From Microbacterium sp. SLBN-154 (lineage in GTDB: Bacteria > Actinomycetota > Actinomycetes > Actinomycetales > Microbacteriaceae): a DNA stretch of 64,000 nucleotides. Position numbers and translations under genes: made by a program. The notes under the pieces are model-generated. The model was not told the origin of the DNA. It worked only from the letters and a program-made list of their open reading frames with translations, and made no database searches. Positions 9,267 through 20,279 of this stretch are shown here, piece after piece (the stretch's first letter is position 1; every line of letters starts with the position of its first letter). The DNA is taken from NCBI RefSeq assembly GCF_006715565.1, contig NZ_VFNL01000001.1, positions 2,108,001 through 2,172,000 on the forward strand. Reading direction: 5' to 3'.

Positions 9267-11252
9267 ATGACCGGGGCGCGGGTGGCGCGGGTCCTCATCG
9301 ATTCCCCGCTGCCGCAGCTGGACCGTCTGTTCGACTACGCCGTGCCCGCTGCCTTCGCGGGGGAGGTGGCGCCGGGCGTCCGCGTGAAGGTTCCGCTGCG
9401 CAGCGCCGGTCGGGTCGTGGACGCCTACGTCGTCGAGGTCGATGACGAACAGGATGTCGCCGAGCGGCCGCTCTCCGACATCGACGCCGTCGTCTCGCCG
9501 GTCCCCGTCCTCCCCGCGGGGCTCTACCGACTCGCTCGACGAGCGGCCGACCGGGCCGCCGGGTCGGCCTCCGACATCCTGCGCCTGGTGATCCCCAAGC
9601 GCATGGTGCGCGCCGAGAAGGTGTGGCTCGCGAGCGAGAGGGCGGCCGCGCCGCAGGTCTCGCCGGACGCCGAGAACTCGGCCCGCGCGACGCTCGACCG
9701 ATTCCCCGGGCTCGCGGCGGCGCTGCGCGCCGGAGAACGACTCGCCGTCGACGCGCCGCCGCACCCGGTCACCACCCCGGCGGGCCAGGTCGGCGGGTGG
9801 GCGGATCTCCTGGCGGCGGCGGCGGTCGAGACCCTCGCGGCGGGGAGGAGTGCCGTCGTGGTCGTCCCCGACCATCGCGACCAAGCGCAGATCGAGCGCG
9901 CCCTGGCCTCTCGCGTGGACGCGGAGGCCGTCGTCCGAGACGACGCGCGCCAGTCGGGCCCCGCCCGGTACGCCGGCTTCCTGCGGATGCTCTCCGACGC
10001 CCCCTGCATCGTCGTCGGCAACCGATCCGCCGTCTACGCCCCGGTGCACCGCATCGGCCTCGTGGCGATCTGGGACGACGGTGACCCGCTCCTGGCCGAA
10101 CCGCTGTCGCCCGGTGTACACGCGCGTGACGCCGCCCTCATCCGGCAGGAGATGGACGGCTGCGCGCTGCTCTTCGCCGGCCACACCCGCACCACCGATG
10201 TGGAGCGGCTCGTACAACTCGGCTTCGTCCGCGACATCCCCGCGGCGCGTCGCCGCTCGCCCCGGGTGGTGCTGAGCGCCACGCAGGAGGGGGAGCGCCG
10301 CGGAGTGCGCATACCCTCGAGTGCGTACCGGGCCGCTTCAGACGCCCTCGCCCACGGGCCGGTCCTCGTCCAGGTCGCGCGGCCCGGATACGCCCCCGTG
10401 CTGGTGTGCGCCGAGTGCCGCCGGCCCGCCCGGTGTCGGCACTGCGAGGGGCCGCTGCACGCGCGGAGTGTGGGTGCGGTGCCCGAGTGCTCGTGGTGCG
10501 CGCGCGCGGCGCGAGCCTGGACCTGCGTGCACTGCGGCTCCGAGAAGGTGCGACTGGCCTCATCGGGAAGCGAGCGAACGGCTGAGGAGCTCGGCCGCGC
10601 CTTCCCCGGTGTCCGCATCGTGATCTCCGACGGCCGACACGCGGTGGAGGACGTCCCCGCCGCTCCCGCACTCGTGATCGCCACCCGCGGCGCCGAGCCT
10701 CCCGCCGAGGGCGGCTATCGTGCCGTCGTGCTCCTGGACGGCGAACGGATGCTGCTCTCCGACGACCTGCGGATCGGCGAAGCAGCGCTCCGGTGGTGGT
10801 CGAACGCCGCCGCCCTCGCCGCGCCCGATGCCCCGGTGCATCTGGTCGGTGTCACCGGCGCCGTCGCCCGAGCCCTCGCGACCTGGTCGCAGGCGGCCTA
10901 CGCCCGCTCGGAGCTCGCCGCGCGGGCGCCGCTTCGGATGCCGCCGGCGGTTCGGGTGGCCGCGGTCGACGGCGATACGCCGAGCGTCGAGGCGGCGGTG
11001 ACGGCGCTTCGTCAGGCCGTCCCCGCTCTGGACGATGACAGCATCCTGGGCCCCGCCCCCCGCGGCGAGGGCGGGGTACGAGCCCTGGTGCGGTTCGACT
11101 ACCGCGTGGGTGCCGACGTCTCCGAATCCCTCCGCTCCTCCGTCGTCGCGGCCGCGCTCCGCACCCGTCGCGCCCGTGGTCGCGCCCCGGCATCCGGCGG
11201 TGTGCCGCCTACACTCAGAGTGCGGGTGGACCTGCCCGACCTCGATCTGTGA
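9267..11252 (+). CDS. priA: Primosomal protein N' (PriA), actinobacterial helicase-degenerate form
   Basis: Replication-restart factor of 661 aa. The N-terminal 3'-DNA-binding domain (VARVLIDSPLPQLDRLFDYAVP) and the zinc region are clear: eight Cys in four CxxC pairs, from CAECRRPARC to CVHC, around residues 380-425. The helicase core lacks a recognisable Walker A GKT and a DEAH box, as is known for actinobacterial PriA, so it probably acts as a loader rather than a motor. GGGAGGGG at 9250-9257 precedes the ATG. It is followed by fmt with eight bases between them. Confidence 0.93.
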   Translation: MTGARVARVLIDSPLPQLDRLFDYAVPAAFAGEVAPGVRVKVPLRSAGRVVDAYVVEVDDEQDVAERPLSDIDAVVSPVPVLPAGLYRLARRAADRAAGSASDILRLVIPKRMVRAEKVWLASERAAAPQVSPDAENSARATLDRFPGLAAALRAGERLAVDAPPHPVTTPAGQVGGWADLLAAAAVETLAAGRSAVVVVPDHRDQAQIERALASRVDAEAVVRDDARQSGPARYAGFLRMLSDAPCIVVGNRSAVYAPVHRIGLVAIWDDGDPLLAEPLSPGVHARDAALIRQEMDGCALLFAGHTRTTDVERLVQLGFVRDIPAARRRSPRVVLSATQEGERRGVRIPSSAYRAASDALAHGPVLVQVARPGYAPVLVCAECRRPARCRHCEGPLHARSVGAVPECSWCARAARAWTCVHCGSEKVRLASSGSERTAEELGRAFPGVRIVISDGRHAVEDVPAAPALVIATRGAEPPAEGGYRAVVLLDGERMLLSDDLRIGEAALRWWSNAAALAAPDAPVHLVGVTGAVARALATWSQAAYARSELAARAPLRMPPAVRVAAVDGDTPSVEAAVTALRQAVPALDDDSILGPAPRGEGGVRALVRFDYRVGADVSESLRSSVVAAALRTRRARGRAPASGGVPPTLRVRVDLPDLDL

Positions 11253-11260
11253 GAGCCCCT

Positions 11261-12184
11261 ATGCGTCTCGTCTTCGCCGGAACCCCCGCACCGGCCGTGC
11301 CGTCATTGCGCCTCCTTCACGCGTCATCCCACGAGATCGTCACCGTCGTGACCCGAGAAGACGCGCCCCTGGGGCGCAAACGCGTACTCACTCCGTCGCC
11401 GGTCGCCACGGTCGCCGAGGAACTCGGTCTGCCGCTTCTCAAAACCGGTCGATTGGATGACGCGGCGACGGCCGCGATCGAACGCGTCCACCCCGACCTC
11501 GGGGTCATCGTGGCCTACGGCGGCCTCGTACGCGAGCCGCTCCTGTCGACGCCTCGCCACGGCTGGATCAACCTCCATTTCTCACAGCTGCCGCGGTGGC
11601 GAGGTGCCGCGCCGGTACAGCACGGTCTGATCGCCGGCGACACCGAGATCGCCGCCAGCGTCTTCCGGCTCGTGGCCGAGCTCGATGCCGGCGACGTCTT
11701 CGACGAGGTGGTGCTCCCCACGCCCGAGGGTGCCACCGCGGGGGAGGTGCTGGAACTCCTCGCCGACCGGGGAGCGACTGTTCTGCGTTCGGTCGTCGAT
11801 GCGATCGCCGACGGGTCGGCGACGGCCCGGCCCCAGCTGGGCGCGCCGACGTTCGCGCCCAAGCTCGGCGACGTCGACGGCCGCCTGGACTGGAACGGCA
11901 CGCGCGATGAGGTGCTCCACCGGTTCCGCGGGGTGACGCCCGAGCCGGGCGCCCATACGACCCTCGACGGGGCCCGGGTGAAGGTGCTGCGCGCTCGGGC
12001 GGCCGTTTCCGACGCGCCGCGCCTGTCGCCGGGGCGCCTGGCGGCGCACGGTCGCACGGTCATCGTGGGGACTGCCACCGAACCGGTCGTGCTCGAAAGC
12101 GTCCAGCCCGCCGGGCGCGGGCCGATGGTCGCCGGTGACTGGTTCCGGGGACTGCGGCAGAGCGAGCCGGTGCTGGGGTCATGA
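11261..12184 (+). CDS. fmt: Methionyl-tRNA formyltransferase
   Basis: Formylates initiator Met-tRNA with 10-formyl-THF. The 307-aa protein starts MRLVFAGTPAPAVPSL, has the catalytic LHFSQLPRWRGAAPVQH region (the family's SLLP...GAAP motif), and a C-terminal tRNA-binding domain. I prefer the ATG at 11261, which gives the canonical N-terminus, over the GTG at 11249 that overlaps the priA stop. The stop overlaps the rsmB start (ATGA). Confidence 0.95.
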   Translation: MRLVFAGTPAPAVPSLRLLHASSHEIVTVVTREDAPLGRKRVLTPSPVATVAEELGLPLLKTGRLDDAATAAIERVHPDLGVIVAYGGLVREPLLSTPRHGWINLHFSQLPRWRGAAPVQHGLIAGDTEIAASVFRLVAELDAGDVFDEVVLPTPEGATAGEVLELLADRGATVLRSVVDAIADGSATARPQLGAPTFAPKLGDVDGRLDWNGTRDEVLHRFRGVTPEPGAHTTLDGARVKVLRARAAVSDAPRLSPGRLAAHGRTVIVGTATEPVVLESVQPAGRGPMVAGDWFRGLRQSEPVLGS

Positions 12185-13545
12185 GCGCTCTGAATCCCGC
12201 CCGGCTCGTGGCCTTCGAGACGATCCGCTCCGTGCACGACTCCGATGCCTACGCCAACCTGCTTCTGCCCACCGCGATCCGCCGCGCCGGGCTCGACGCC
12301 GCCGACGCGGGGCTCGCGACCGAGCTCACCTACGGAACGCTCCGCCGCGAGAACACGTACGACGCGGTCATCGCCGTCGCCGCCGCACGCGCGGTCGACC
12401 TCATCGATCCGCCCGTGCTCGATGCCATCCGTCTCGGCGTCCATCAGCTGCTCTCGACCCGCGTCGCCTCGCACGCGGCGGTCAACGAGTCCGTCGAGCT
12501 CGCCCGCCGGGCTGCGGGACGAAGCGCCGGGGGCTTCGCCAACGCGGTGCTCCGGCGGGTCTCCCGCGACACTCCAGGCGACTGGATGACCCGGATCGGC
12601 GAGACCGCGCGCTCCGACGACGAGCGACGGGGCCTGCTCACCTCCCACCCGGTCTGGGTCGTGCGCGCCTTCCGCCGGGCGCTGGCAGCCGAAGGACGCG
12701 CCGATGAGCTCGACGACCTCCTTCTTGCCGACAACGCCTCACCGCGGGTGACCTTCGCCGCGCTCCCGGGGCTCGCCGAGGTGCCGCCGGGCGCGCGGCG
12801 CACCGACTTCTCGCCCCTCGGATTTCGCTCGCCAGGCGGCGACCCCGAAGCCCAGGTGACCGCGTCGGGCGGCCGCATCCGCGTACAGGACGAGGGATCG
12901 CAGATCGCCGCCCTCGCTCTCACCCGCGCCCGTCCGGCGCAGGCGGGGGAGCGGTGGCTCGACCTGTGCGCCGGCCCGGGCGGCAAGACGGCGATCCTCG
13001 CAGCCGAGGCTCTCGCGGCAGGCGCGCAGCTCGAGGCCAACGAGGTCAACCCCGCCCGTGCGGGGTTGGTGCGGCGATCCGTCGCCGGAGTGCCGCTCGA
13101 CGTCCCGGTCAGCGAGGAGGACGGTCGCACCCGGGCACGCGCCGGCGGGTACGACCGCATCCTCGTCGATGCTCCCTGCACGGGCCTCGGTGCGCTGCGC
13201 CGGCGCCCGGAGGCCCGCTGGCGCAAATCACCGTCCGACGTCGCCGACCTCGTCGATCTGCAACGCGGGCTCCTCGAGGCGGCGATCGACGGGCTGGCGC
13301 CCGGGGGCCTGGTGGCCTACGTCACCTGCTCGCCGCACCTCGCCGAAACCGCGGGGGTCGTCGCGGACGTCCTCCGGGCGCGCGGCGACGACGTCGAAGA
13401 GCTCGATGCCCGCGCCGTCATCACGGCGTTCAGCGCGACCGACCCCGACCTCCTTCCCCAGGTCGACGGATCGGGCCGGGCGCAGCTGTGGCCGCATCGG
13501 CACAACACCGACGCGATGTCGATCTCGCTGCTTCGACGGCGCTGA
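12181..13545 (+). CDS. rsmB: 16S rRNA (cytosine-967-C5)-methyltransferase
   Basis: Methylates C967 of 16S rRNA using S-adenosylmethionine. The N-terminal 140 residues are the NusB-like RNA-binding domain (AFETIRSVHDSDAYANLLLP; TELTYGTLRRENTYD). The methyltransferase domain has LDLCAGPGGKTAIL (motif I), DAPCTGLG with the release Cys, and VTCSPH with the catalytic Cys. At 454 aa it has normal length. It follows fmt with an ATGA overlap. Confidence 0.93.
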   Translation: MSALNPARLVAFETIRSVHDSDAYANLLLPTAIRRAGLDAADAGLATELTYGTLRRENTYDAVIAVAAARAVDLIDPPVLDAIRLGVHQLLSTRVASHAAVNESVELARRAAGRSAGGFANAVLRRVSRDTPGDWMTRIGETARSDDERRGLLTSHPVWVVRAFRRALAAEGRADELDDLLLADNASPRVTFAALPGLAEVPPGARRTDFSPLGFRSPGGDPEAQVTASGGRIRVQDEGSQIAALALTRARPAQAGERWLDLCAGPGGKTAILAAEALAAGAQLEANEVNPARAGLVRRSVAGVPLDVPVSEEDGRTRARAGGYDRILVDAPCTGLGALRRRPEARWRKSPSDVADLVDLQRGLLEAAIDGLAPGGLVAYVTCSPHLAETAGVVADVLRARGDDVEELDARAVITAFSATDPDLLPQVDGSGRAQLWPHRHNTDAMSISLLRRR

Positions 13546-13579
13546 CGATCGCGCGTCGGGCATCACCGCGGGGTGCCGA

Positions 13580-13585
13580 CATAAT
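13580..13585 (+). promoter_or_regulatory. -10 box CATAAT of rpe
   Basis: CATAAT is followed by six bases and then the GTG at 13592. The spacing predicts a leaderless mRNA and fixes the start codon; no ribosome site is present before the GTG. Confidence 0.6.
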
Positions 13586-13591
13586 GGTCCG

Positions 13592-14290
13592 GTGCACGCC
13601 GACCACGACTCTGCCGCAGCAGTCAGGATCAATCCCAGCATCCTGGCCGCGGACTTCGTCCACATGGCCGACGATCTCGCCCGCATCGCCGCCGCCGATT
13701 TCGTGCACGTGGATGTCATGGACAATCACTTCGTCCCGAATCTGACTTTCGGTCCGCAGATGGTCCAGCGCATCCAGGACACCAGCCCCGTCCCGCTCGA
13801 TGTCCACCTCATGATCGACGACCCCGAACGGTGGGCGCCGGGGTACGCCGAGATCGGCGCCGCCTCGGTGACCTTCCACCTCGAGGCGGCGAGCGAACCT
13901 GTCGACGTCGCGCGGCGTCTGCGCGCGATCGGCGCCCGGGCCGGGGTTGCCGTCAAGCCCGCGACCCCGGTCGAGTCGCTCTACGACGTTCTCGACGAGT
14001 TCGACCAGATCCTCGTGATGACCGTCGAACCGGGATTCGGCGGGCAGTCCTTCCTGCCCGAGACGATGCCCAAGCTCAGCGCGCTCGCGGCCGAGGCGAG
14101 ACGTCGCGGGTCCCAGGTGTGGCTGCAGGTCGACGGCGGCATCGGCGAATCCACCATCGCGCAGGCTGCTGAGGCCGGTGCCGACACCTTCGTCGCCGGA
14201 TCGGCGGTCTTCGGCTCCGACAACCCCGAGCGGGCGATCATCGCGCTGCGTGATCAGGCACGCCATCACCACCGTCACCCCCGCCGCTGA
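13592..14290 (+). CDS. rpe: Ribulose-phosphate 3-epimerase
   Basis: Interconverts ribulose-5-phosphate and xylulose-5-phosphate in the pentose phosphate pathway. The TIM-barrel signatures are present: INPSILAADF, HVDVMDNHFVPNLTFGP with the metal-binding Asp and His, VHLMIDDP, and the phosphate-binding VDGGIGEST and AGSAVFG. The 232-aa length fits. The GTG start is chosen from the -10 spacing; the frame stays open far upstream inside rsmB, but that part is not conserved. Confidence 0.94.
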   Translation: MHADHDSAAAVRINPSILAADFVHMADDLARIAAADFVHVDVMDNHFVPNLTFGPQMVQRIQDTSPVPLDVHLMIDDPERWAPGYAEIGAASVTFHLEAASEPVDVARRLRAIGARAGVAVKPATPVESLYDVLDEFDQILVMTVEPGFGGQSFLPETMPKLSALAAEARRRGSQVWLQVDGGIGESTIAQAAEAGADTFVAGSAVFGSDNPERAIIALRDQARHHHRHPRR

Positions 14291-14303
14291 TCGGAGAACA
14301 CTC

Positions 14304-14897
14304 ATGACCGACCGCTCCGAGGACCCACCCGCAGGCTCCCGGCGGGAGCCCGGCGACGGTGCCACTGAGGCGGTGTCGTCTTCGAGCACCGAAGCGCTCC
14401 GCGTGGCAGGGGCTCGCGGAGCGAGGTGGCTGCTGTCGGCCTACAGCGGTGAGCACGGCATCTACGGCGTGGTCCTCGTGACCGCCCTCATCGGCGCCGA
14501 GATCGAGGCGCCCACCGACCTCGACGTCATCTGGTTCGTCGCCGGAACGGTCGGGGTCTTCTGGCTGGCGCACATCTACGCCGCCGTCGTCGCCAGCCGG
14601 GCGCGCAGGCCCGTGCCCCCGCTGCACGAGGGCATCCGTGACGGCGTGCGCCACTCCGGCGGAATGGCGCTGGCGATGCTCATCCCGGTCTTCCTCCTCG
14701 CCACCGGCACCTGGGGTGTTCTGGACGAGTGGACGGCCTACTTCCTGGCGCTCGGCAGCGGTGTGGTCATCCTGGGGCTGATCGGCTACTTCAACGCCCG
14801 GCGCAACGGGGCGACGTGGCCGTGGCGGATGCTGGGCGTCCTCGCGACGACGCTGCTGGGGCTGCTCGTCATCGGCCTCAGCATCCTCGTCCACTGA
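14304..14897 (+). CDS. Hypothetical membrane protein
   Basis: A 197-aa protein with a charged, Ser-rich N-terminus of about 45 residues and four to five hydrophobic helices ([79 protein letters not shown] and [20 protein letters not shown]). GGAGAA precedes the ATG at 14304. It lies 13 bases after rpe and is probably cotranscribed. I recognise no family beyond a resemblance to uncharacterised actinobacterial integral membrane proteins. Confidence 0.75.
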   Translation: MTDRSEDPPAGSRREPGDGATEAVSSSSTEALRVAGARGARWLLSAYSGEHGIYGVVLVTALIGAEIEAPTDLDVIWFVAGTVGVFWLAHIYAAVVASRARRPVPPLHEGIRDGVRHSGGMALAMLIPVFLLATGTWGVLDEWTAYFLALGSGVVILGLIGYFNARRNGATWPWRMLGVLATTLLGLLVIGLSILVH

Positions 14898-14931
14898 CAC
14901 CCCGCCGCGCCGGTCGGGCCCGCCCGTTCGC

Positions 14932-14937
14932 TACCCT
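14932..14937 (+). promoter_or_regulatory. -10 box TACCCT of the his operon
   Basis: TACCCT is followed by six bases (ggcatg) and then GTG at 14944. This would start the histidine transcript on the hisE start codon. Confidence 0.55.
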
Positions 14938-14943
14938 GGCATG

Positions 14944-15207
14944 GTGAAGACTTTCGACGCGCTGTTCGCCGAACTCACGGCGAAGGCCGTCGAGCGTCCC
15001 GCCGGATCGGGGACCGTCGCCGAGCTGGATGCCGGCGTCCACGCCATCGGCAAGAAGATCGTCGAAGAGGCTGCTGAGGTGTGGATGGCCGCCGAGTACG
15101 AATCCGACGAGCGCACCGCCGAGGAGATCTCACAGCTGCTGTACCACCTGCAGGTGATGCTCGTCGCAAAGGGACTCACGCTCGAGGACGTGTACCGACA
15201 TCTCTGA
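14944..15207 (+). CDS. hisE: Phosphoribosyl-ATP diphosphatase
   Basis: Second step of histidine synthesis: hydrolyses phosphoribosyl-ATP to phosphoribosyl-AMP. The 87-aa all-helical MazG-like protein shows [18 protein letters not shown], the metal-binding [18 protein letters not shown], and [20 protein letters not shown]. The -10 box spacing favours GTG at 14944 over ATG at 14941, a difference of one residue. It is the first gene of hisE-G-F-I; hisG follows after 41 bases. Confidence 0.93.
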   Translation: MKTFDALFAELTAKAVERPAGSGTVAELDAGVHAIGKKIVEEAAEVWMAAEYESDERTAEEISQLLYHLQVMLVAKGLTLEDVYRHL

Positions 15208-15248
15208 GCGGTCCTCCCGTCCGTTCTCTCTCCCGAAAGCCGCCCCCC

Positions 15249-16091
15249 ATGCTCAGAATCGCCGTGCCCAACAAGGGCTCCCTCGCCGACACCGCCTCGG
15301 CGATGCTCCAGGAGGCCGGGTACACCGGCCGACGTGATCCCAAGGATCTGCACGTCATCGACCCTGAGAACGAGGTCGAATTCTTCTATCTGCGTCCGAA
15401 GGACATCGCCACCTACGTCGGTTCCGGCGCGCTGGATGTCGGCATCACCGGCCGCGACCTGCTGCTGGATGCCCGCATGCCGGGCGCCCGCGAGATCGAA
15501 GCGCTGGGGTTCGGCGACTCGACCTTCCGCTTCGCAGGTCCCCCCGGACGCTTCACCGATGTCGACGACCTCGAGGGCGTGCGGGTGGCCACCGCCTACC
15601 CCGGGCTCGTCGACGGCTTCCTCGACGAGCGCGGCGTCGCCGTCGATCTTGTTCCGCTGGACGGCGCGGTCGAGTCGGCCGTGCGCCTCGGGGTCGCCGA
15701 CGCGGTGGCCGATGTGGTCTCGACGGGGACCACGCTGCGACAGGCCGGGCTGGAGATCTTCGGACCGGCGATCCTGCAGTCCGAGGCGGTGCTCATCGGG
15801 GCACCGGTCGAAGCGGAGGGTACCGAGACCCTCCTGAGGCGATTGCGCGGTGTCATGGTCGCCCGCCGATACGTGCTCATCGACTACGACCTGCCCGCCC
15901 GGCTCATCGACGAAGCGGTCGCGGTCGCGCCCGGCATCGAGTCGCCGACCATCTCGCCGCTGCGCGATCCGGAGTGGGTCGCGGTGCGGGTGATGAGCCC
16001 GCGCAAGGGTGTGAACCAGGTGATGGACGCCCTGTACGCCATCGGCGCGCGGGCGATCCTGGTGACCGAGATCCACGCGGCGAGGCTGTGA
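15249..16091 (+). CDS. hisG: ATP phosphoribosyltransferase, long form
   Basis: First step of histidine synthesis, joining ATP and PRPP. The 280-aa protein starts [14 protein letters not shown], has [12 protein letters not shown], and the PRPP loop [15 protein letters not shown]. The C-terminal roughly 75 residues are the ACT-like domain that binds histidine for feedback inhibition, so no separate HisZ is needed. The ribosome site before the ATG is weak (GAAAG). The stop is one base before the hisF start. Confidence 0.95.
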   Translation: MLRIAVPNKGSLADTASAMLQEAGYTGRRDPKDLHVIDPENEVEFFYLRPKDIATYVGSGALDVGITGRDLLLDARMPGAREIEALGFGDSTFRFAGPPGRFTDVDDLEGVRVATAYPGLVDGFLDERGVAVDLVPLDGAVESAVRLGVADAVADVVSTGTTLRQAGLEIFGPAILQSEAVLIGAPVEAEGTETLLRRLRGVMVARRYVLIDYDLPARLIDEAVAVAPGIESPTISPLRDPEWVAVRVMSPRKGVNQVMDALYAIGARAILVTEIHAARL

Positions 16092-16092
16092 G

Positions 16093-16887
16093 ATGACCCT
16101 CGCCACCCGCATCATCCCCTGTCTCGACGTCGCCGGCGGTCGCGTCGTGAAGGGTGTGAACTTCGTCGATCTGCGTGACATGGGCGACCCGGTCGAGCTC
16201 GCCAAGGCCTACTTCGACCAGGGCGCCGACGAAGTCACCTTCCTCGACGTCACCGCGACCGTCGACGAGCGCGCCACGACCTACGACGTCGTCCAGCGCA
16301 CGGCGGAGCAGGTGTTCATCCCCCTGACGGTCGGCGGGGGAGTGCGATCGACCGACGACGTCGCACGCCTGCTGTCGGTGGGAGCCGACAAGATCGGCGT
16401 GAATTCCGCCGCGATCGCCCGTCCCGATCTGCTCGACGAGATCGCCGACCGTTTCGGCGCGCAGGTGCTGGTGCTCTCGCTCGATGTCAAGCGGGTCTCA
16501 CCCGATCGTCGCGCCGGCTCGGCGTCGGGCTTCGTGGTGACCACCCACGGCGGTCGCACCGAGACCGACCTGGATGCGCTCGTCTGGGCCCGGGAGGCTG
16601 TGGAGCGAGGAGCGGGCGAGCTGCTTGTCAACTCGATCGACGCCGACGGCACCAAACAGGGTTTCGATCTGGAGCTCATCGCGGCGATGCGCGAGGTGGC
16701 TCGCGTCCCCGTCATCGCGTCCGGTGGTGCCGGCGCCCTCGAGCACTTCGCTCCCGCGATCACGGCCGGAGCCGACGCGGTCCTGGCCGCCTCGGTGTTC
16801 CACACCGGTCAGCTGCGGGTCGGCGAGGTGAAGGAGGCGATGGTGCGCCAGGGCATCGCCGTACGCCGAACGGAGAGGGAGCGATGA
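16093..16887 (+). CDS. hisF: Imidazole glycerol phosphate synthase cyclase subunit
   Basis: Cyclase half of the HisH-HisF enzyme that makes imidazole glycerol phosphate and AICAR. The TIM barrel has [20 protein letters not shown] with the catalytic Asp, VGGGVRS, and the repeat half [13 protein letters not shown] with [12 protein letters not shown]. The 264-aa length is standard. hisH and hisA are not in the window, so the pathway is split. It overlaps hisI by ATGA. Confidence 0.96.
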   Translation: MTLATRIIPCLDVAGGRVVKGVNFVDLRDMGDPVELAKAYFDQGADEVTFLDVTATVDERATTYDVVQRTAEQVFIPLTVGGGVRSTDDVARLLSVGADKIGVNSAAIARPDLLDEIADRFGAQVLVLSLDVKRVSPDRRAGSASGFVVTTHGGRTETDLDALVWAREAVERGAGELLVNSIDADGTKQGFDLELIAAMREVARVPVIASGGAGALEHFAPAITAGADAVLAASVFHTGQLRVGEVKEAMVRQGIAVRRTERER

Positions 16888-17273
16888 CCGGGGCCGACCT
16901 TTCCGGGGATGTCGAGGATCGCATCGCTCGCGTGCGCTTCACCGATGACGGCCTCGTCGCGGCGATCGTCCAGCAGTGGGACACCCGCGAGGTGCTCATG
17001 CTCGGATGGATGGATGCCGAAGCGCTGCGTCGCACGCTGACCGAAGGCCGGGTCACGTTCTGGTCGCGATCGCGACAGGAGTACTGGCGAAAAGGCGACA
17101 CCTCCGGCCACGCGCAGTTCGTCCGCGGCGCGCGGCTGGACTGCGACGGCGATGCGATCCTCGTCGAGGTCGATCAGGTCGGGGTCGCCTGTCATACCGG
17201 CACCCGGACGTGCTTCGACGCGGACGACCTCGACCCGGCGGTCGGCACGTCGCCCGTCGGCGATCCGTCGTGA
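16884..17273 (+). CDS. hisI: Phosphoribosyl-AMP cyclohydrolase
   Basis: Opens the purine ring of phosphoribosyl-AMP in histidine synthesis. The 129-aa protein shows [36 protein letters not shown], the metal-binding [16 protein letters not shown], and the zinc pair CHTGTRTC. It is the single-domain actinobacterial form, with hisE separate. Its stop overlaps the next start (GTGA), leaving no place for the trpE that follows hisI in mycobacteria. Confidence 0.95.
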   Translation: MTGADLSGDVEDRIARVRFTDDGLVAAIVQQWDTREVLMLGWMDAEALRRTLTEGRVTFWSRSRQEYWRKGDTSGHAQFVRGARLDCDGDAILVEVDQVGVACHTGTRTCFDADDLDPAVGTSPVGDPS

Positions 17274-17896
17274 GTGCCTCCGCAGGGTCGCGCGGCGGCG
17301 CGTCGGCCCGGCCACGCTCTCTGGCGGTGCTGCTCATCCTGGCCGCCGGCGCGATCGGGGTGATCGCCTCGACGCAGACCTGGCTGACGGTGACGATCGA
17401 GGACGGGGCGCGCGACCTGCTCCCCGTCAGCGGCGCAGCCGCGCTTCCCGTGCTCGCGCCCCTCAGTCTGACCGCCCTGGCACTGGGCGCGGCCCTCGCG
17501 ATCGCGGGCACCGTGCTGCGTTACGTCTTCGGGGTCCTCACCGTCGTGATCGCCGTGACCCTCGGCGTCGCCACCGGTGTCGTCGCCCTCAAGGCACCCG
17601 TTGCCGCCGTCGTCTCGGCGGTGACGGAGGCGACCGGGATCGCGGGCGTCGAGGCCGTCGACGCCCTCGTCACGGAGATCTCCACCACGCCGTGGCCGCT
17701 CATCACGCTCGCGGCATGCGCCGTTCTTCTCGGGGCCGGCGTGCTGATCCTCGCCACGGCGCACCGTTGGCCGGGCGCGGGGCGGAAGTACCGCACGACC
17801 GCGGAGGCCGCCGCACCCGACGGTGCGACCACCCGGCGCACCGAGGCGATCGACTCGTGGGATGAGCTGTCGCGCGGACAGGATCCGACGGTCTGA
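17270..17896 (+). CDS. Trp-operon-associated membrane protein
   Basis: A 208-aa integral membrane protein that in actinobacteria lies between trpE and trpC (family Trp_oprn_chp). Four hydrophobic helices are visible ([76 protein letters not shown]), with the family-typical STQTWLTV after the first. Its biochemical role is unknown; association with tryptophan synthesis rests on gene order. The GTG start overlaps the hisI stop. Confidence 0.85.
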   Translation: MSASAGSRGGASARPRSLAVLLILAAGAIGVIASTQTWLTVTIEDGARDLLPVSGAAALPVLAPLSLTALALGAALAIAGTVLRYVFGVLTVVIAVTLGVATGVVALKAPVAAVVSAVTEATGIAGVEAVDALVTEISTTPWPLITLAACAVLLGAGVLILATAHRWPGAGRKYRTTAEAAAPDGATTRRTEAIDSWDELSRGQDPTV

Positions 17897-17900
17897 CCGA

Positions 17901-17906
17901 TAGACT
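17901..17906 (+). promoter_or_regulatory. -10 box TAGACT before the trp genes
   Basis: TAGACT lies four bases after the preceding stop. With normal spacing, transcription would start near 17913, giving a leader of about 29 bases that carries the ribosome site TGGAGG (17930-17935) before the HGxxPAAW gene. Confidence 0.5.
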
Positions 17907-17941
17907 GGCTGTGGTGTGTCCCGGCGTCCTGGAGGATATTC

Positions 17942-18172
17942 ATGAGCAACCACATCGGTGATCCCGGCCACGGCAACTCGCCGGCGGCATGGACGGCTGT
18001 CGTCATCATGCTCGTCGGCTTCACCGTCGGAACAGTCGCGTTCTTCTTCGACGTCCCGGTGGTGGTGTGGGCCTCAGCCGGTCTGGTCGTCGTGGGTCTG
18101 CTCGTGGGTTGGGGCATGTCGAGAGCCGGTTACGGCGTCGGCGGTGCCAAGACAACGGCGAAAGAGCATTGA
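17942..18172 (+). CDS. HGxxPAAW family membrane protein
   Basis: A 76-aa protein with the defining motif HGNSPAAW at residues 10-17, followed by two hydrophobic helices ([19 protein letters not shown] and [20 protein letters not shown]). The family is found in actinobacterial trp operons; its function is unknown. TGGAGG 7 bases upstream supports the ATG. Its stop overlaps the trpC start (TTGA). Confidence 0.9.
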   Translation: MSNHIGDPGHGNSPAAWTAVVIMLVGFTVGTVAFFFDVPVVVWASAGLVVVGLLVGWGMSRAGYGVGGAKTTAKEH

Positions 18173-19013
18173 ACGCGGGCGCTGAGCGAACATCGGCGGG
18201 CATCGACCTGCTCGCCGAACTGACGGCCGGCGCCGTGGCGGACGCCGAGCGCCGCGCTGCAGAGACCCCGCTGGTCCAGGTGGAGCGCGCCGCATTGGCT
18301 CGCCCCGCGGCCAAGGACGCGCGCGCCGCCCTCGCGCCGAGCGCCGGGGTGAAGATCATCGCGGAGGTCAAGCGCGCAAGTCCGTCGCGCGGGTCGCTCG
18401 CCGACATTCCCGACCCCGCCGCGCAGGCGCGGAAGTACCAGCAGGGCGGCGCCTCGGCCATCTCGGTCCTCACCGAGGAACGTCGCTTCTCGGGCAGCCT
18501 CGCCGACCTCGACGCCGTGGTGGCCGCGGTCGATCTGCCGGTTCTGCGCAAGGACTTCATCGCCACCGAATACCAGGTGGTCGAGGCCCGCGCCGCCGGG
18601 GCCGACCTGGTGCTCCTCATCGTGGCCGCCCTCGAGCAGCATGACCTCGTCCGGCTGCACCGTCTCATCGGCGAACTCGGCATGACCGCTCTCGTCGAGA
18701 CGCACAGCGCCGACGAGGTGTCACGGGCGATCGATCTCGGCGCCTCGGTCATCGGGGTCAACGCCCGCGACCTGTCGACGTTCGAGCTGGACCGTGACCT
18801 GTTCGGGTGTCTGGAACACCTCATCCCCGAAGGAACCGTCCGCATCGCGGAATCCGCGGTGTCGACTCCGGACGACGTCGCGCACTACCGCGATCACGGT
18901 GCCGACGTGGTCCTCATCGGCGAAGCCCTCGTGACGGGCGACCCGGTGGCGACGCTCGGTCGGTTCCTCGCGGCGGGAGACCATCCCGCCGGCCGAAACC
19001 GGAAGGAGCGGAC

Positions 19014-19017
<4 letters not shown>
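18169..19017 (+). CDS. trpC: Indole-3-glycerol phosphate synthase
   Basis: Converts carboxyphenylamino-deoxyribulose phosphate to indole-3-glycerol phosphate. The TIM barrel shows [15 protein letters not shown] with the catalytic Lys, [38 protein letters not shown] and [13 protein letters not shown]. The best start is the TTG at 18169, inside a TTGA overlap with the previous stop, giving 282 aa. No ATG or GTG lies nearby that keeps the conserved N-terminus. A rare start might lower expression relative to trpB. Confidence 0.93.
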
Positions 19018-20275
<1,258 letters not shown>

Positions 20276-20279
<4 letters not shown>

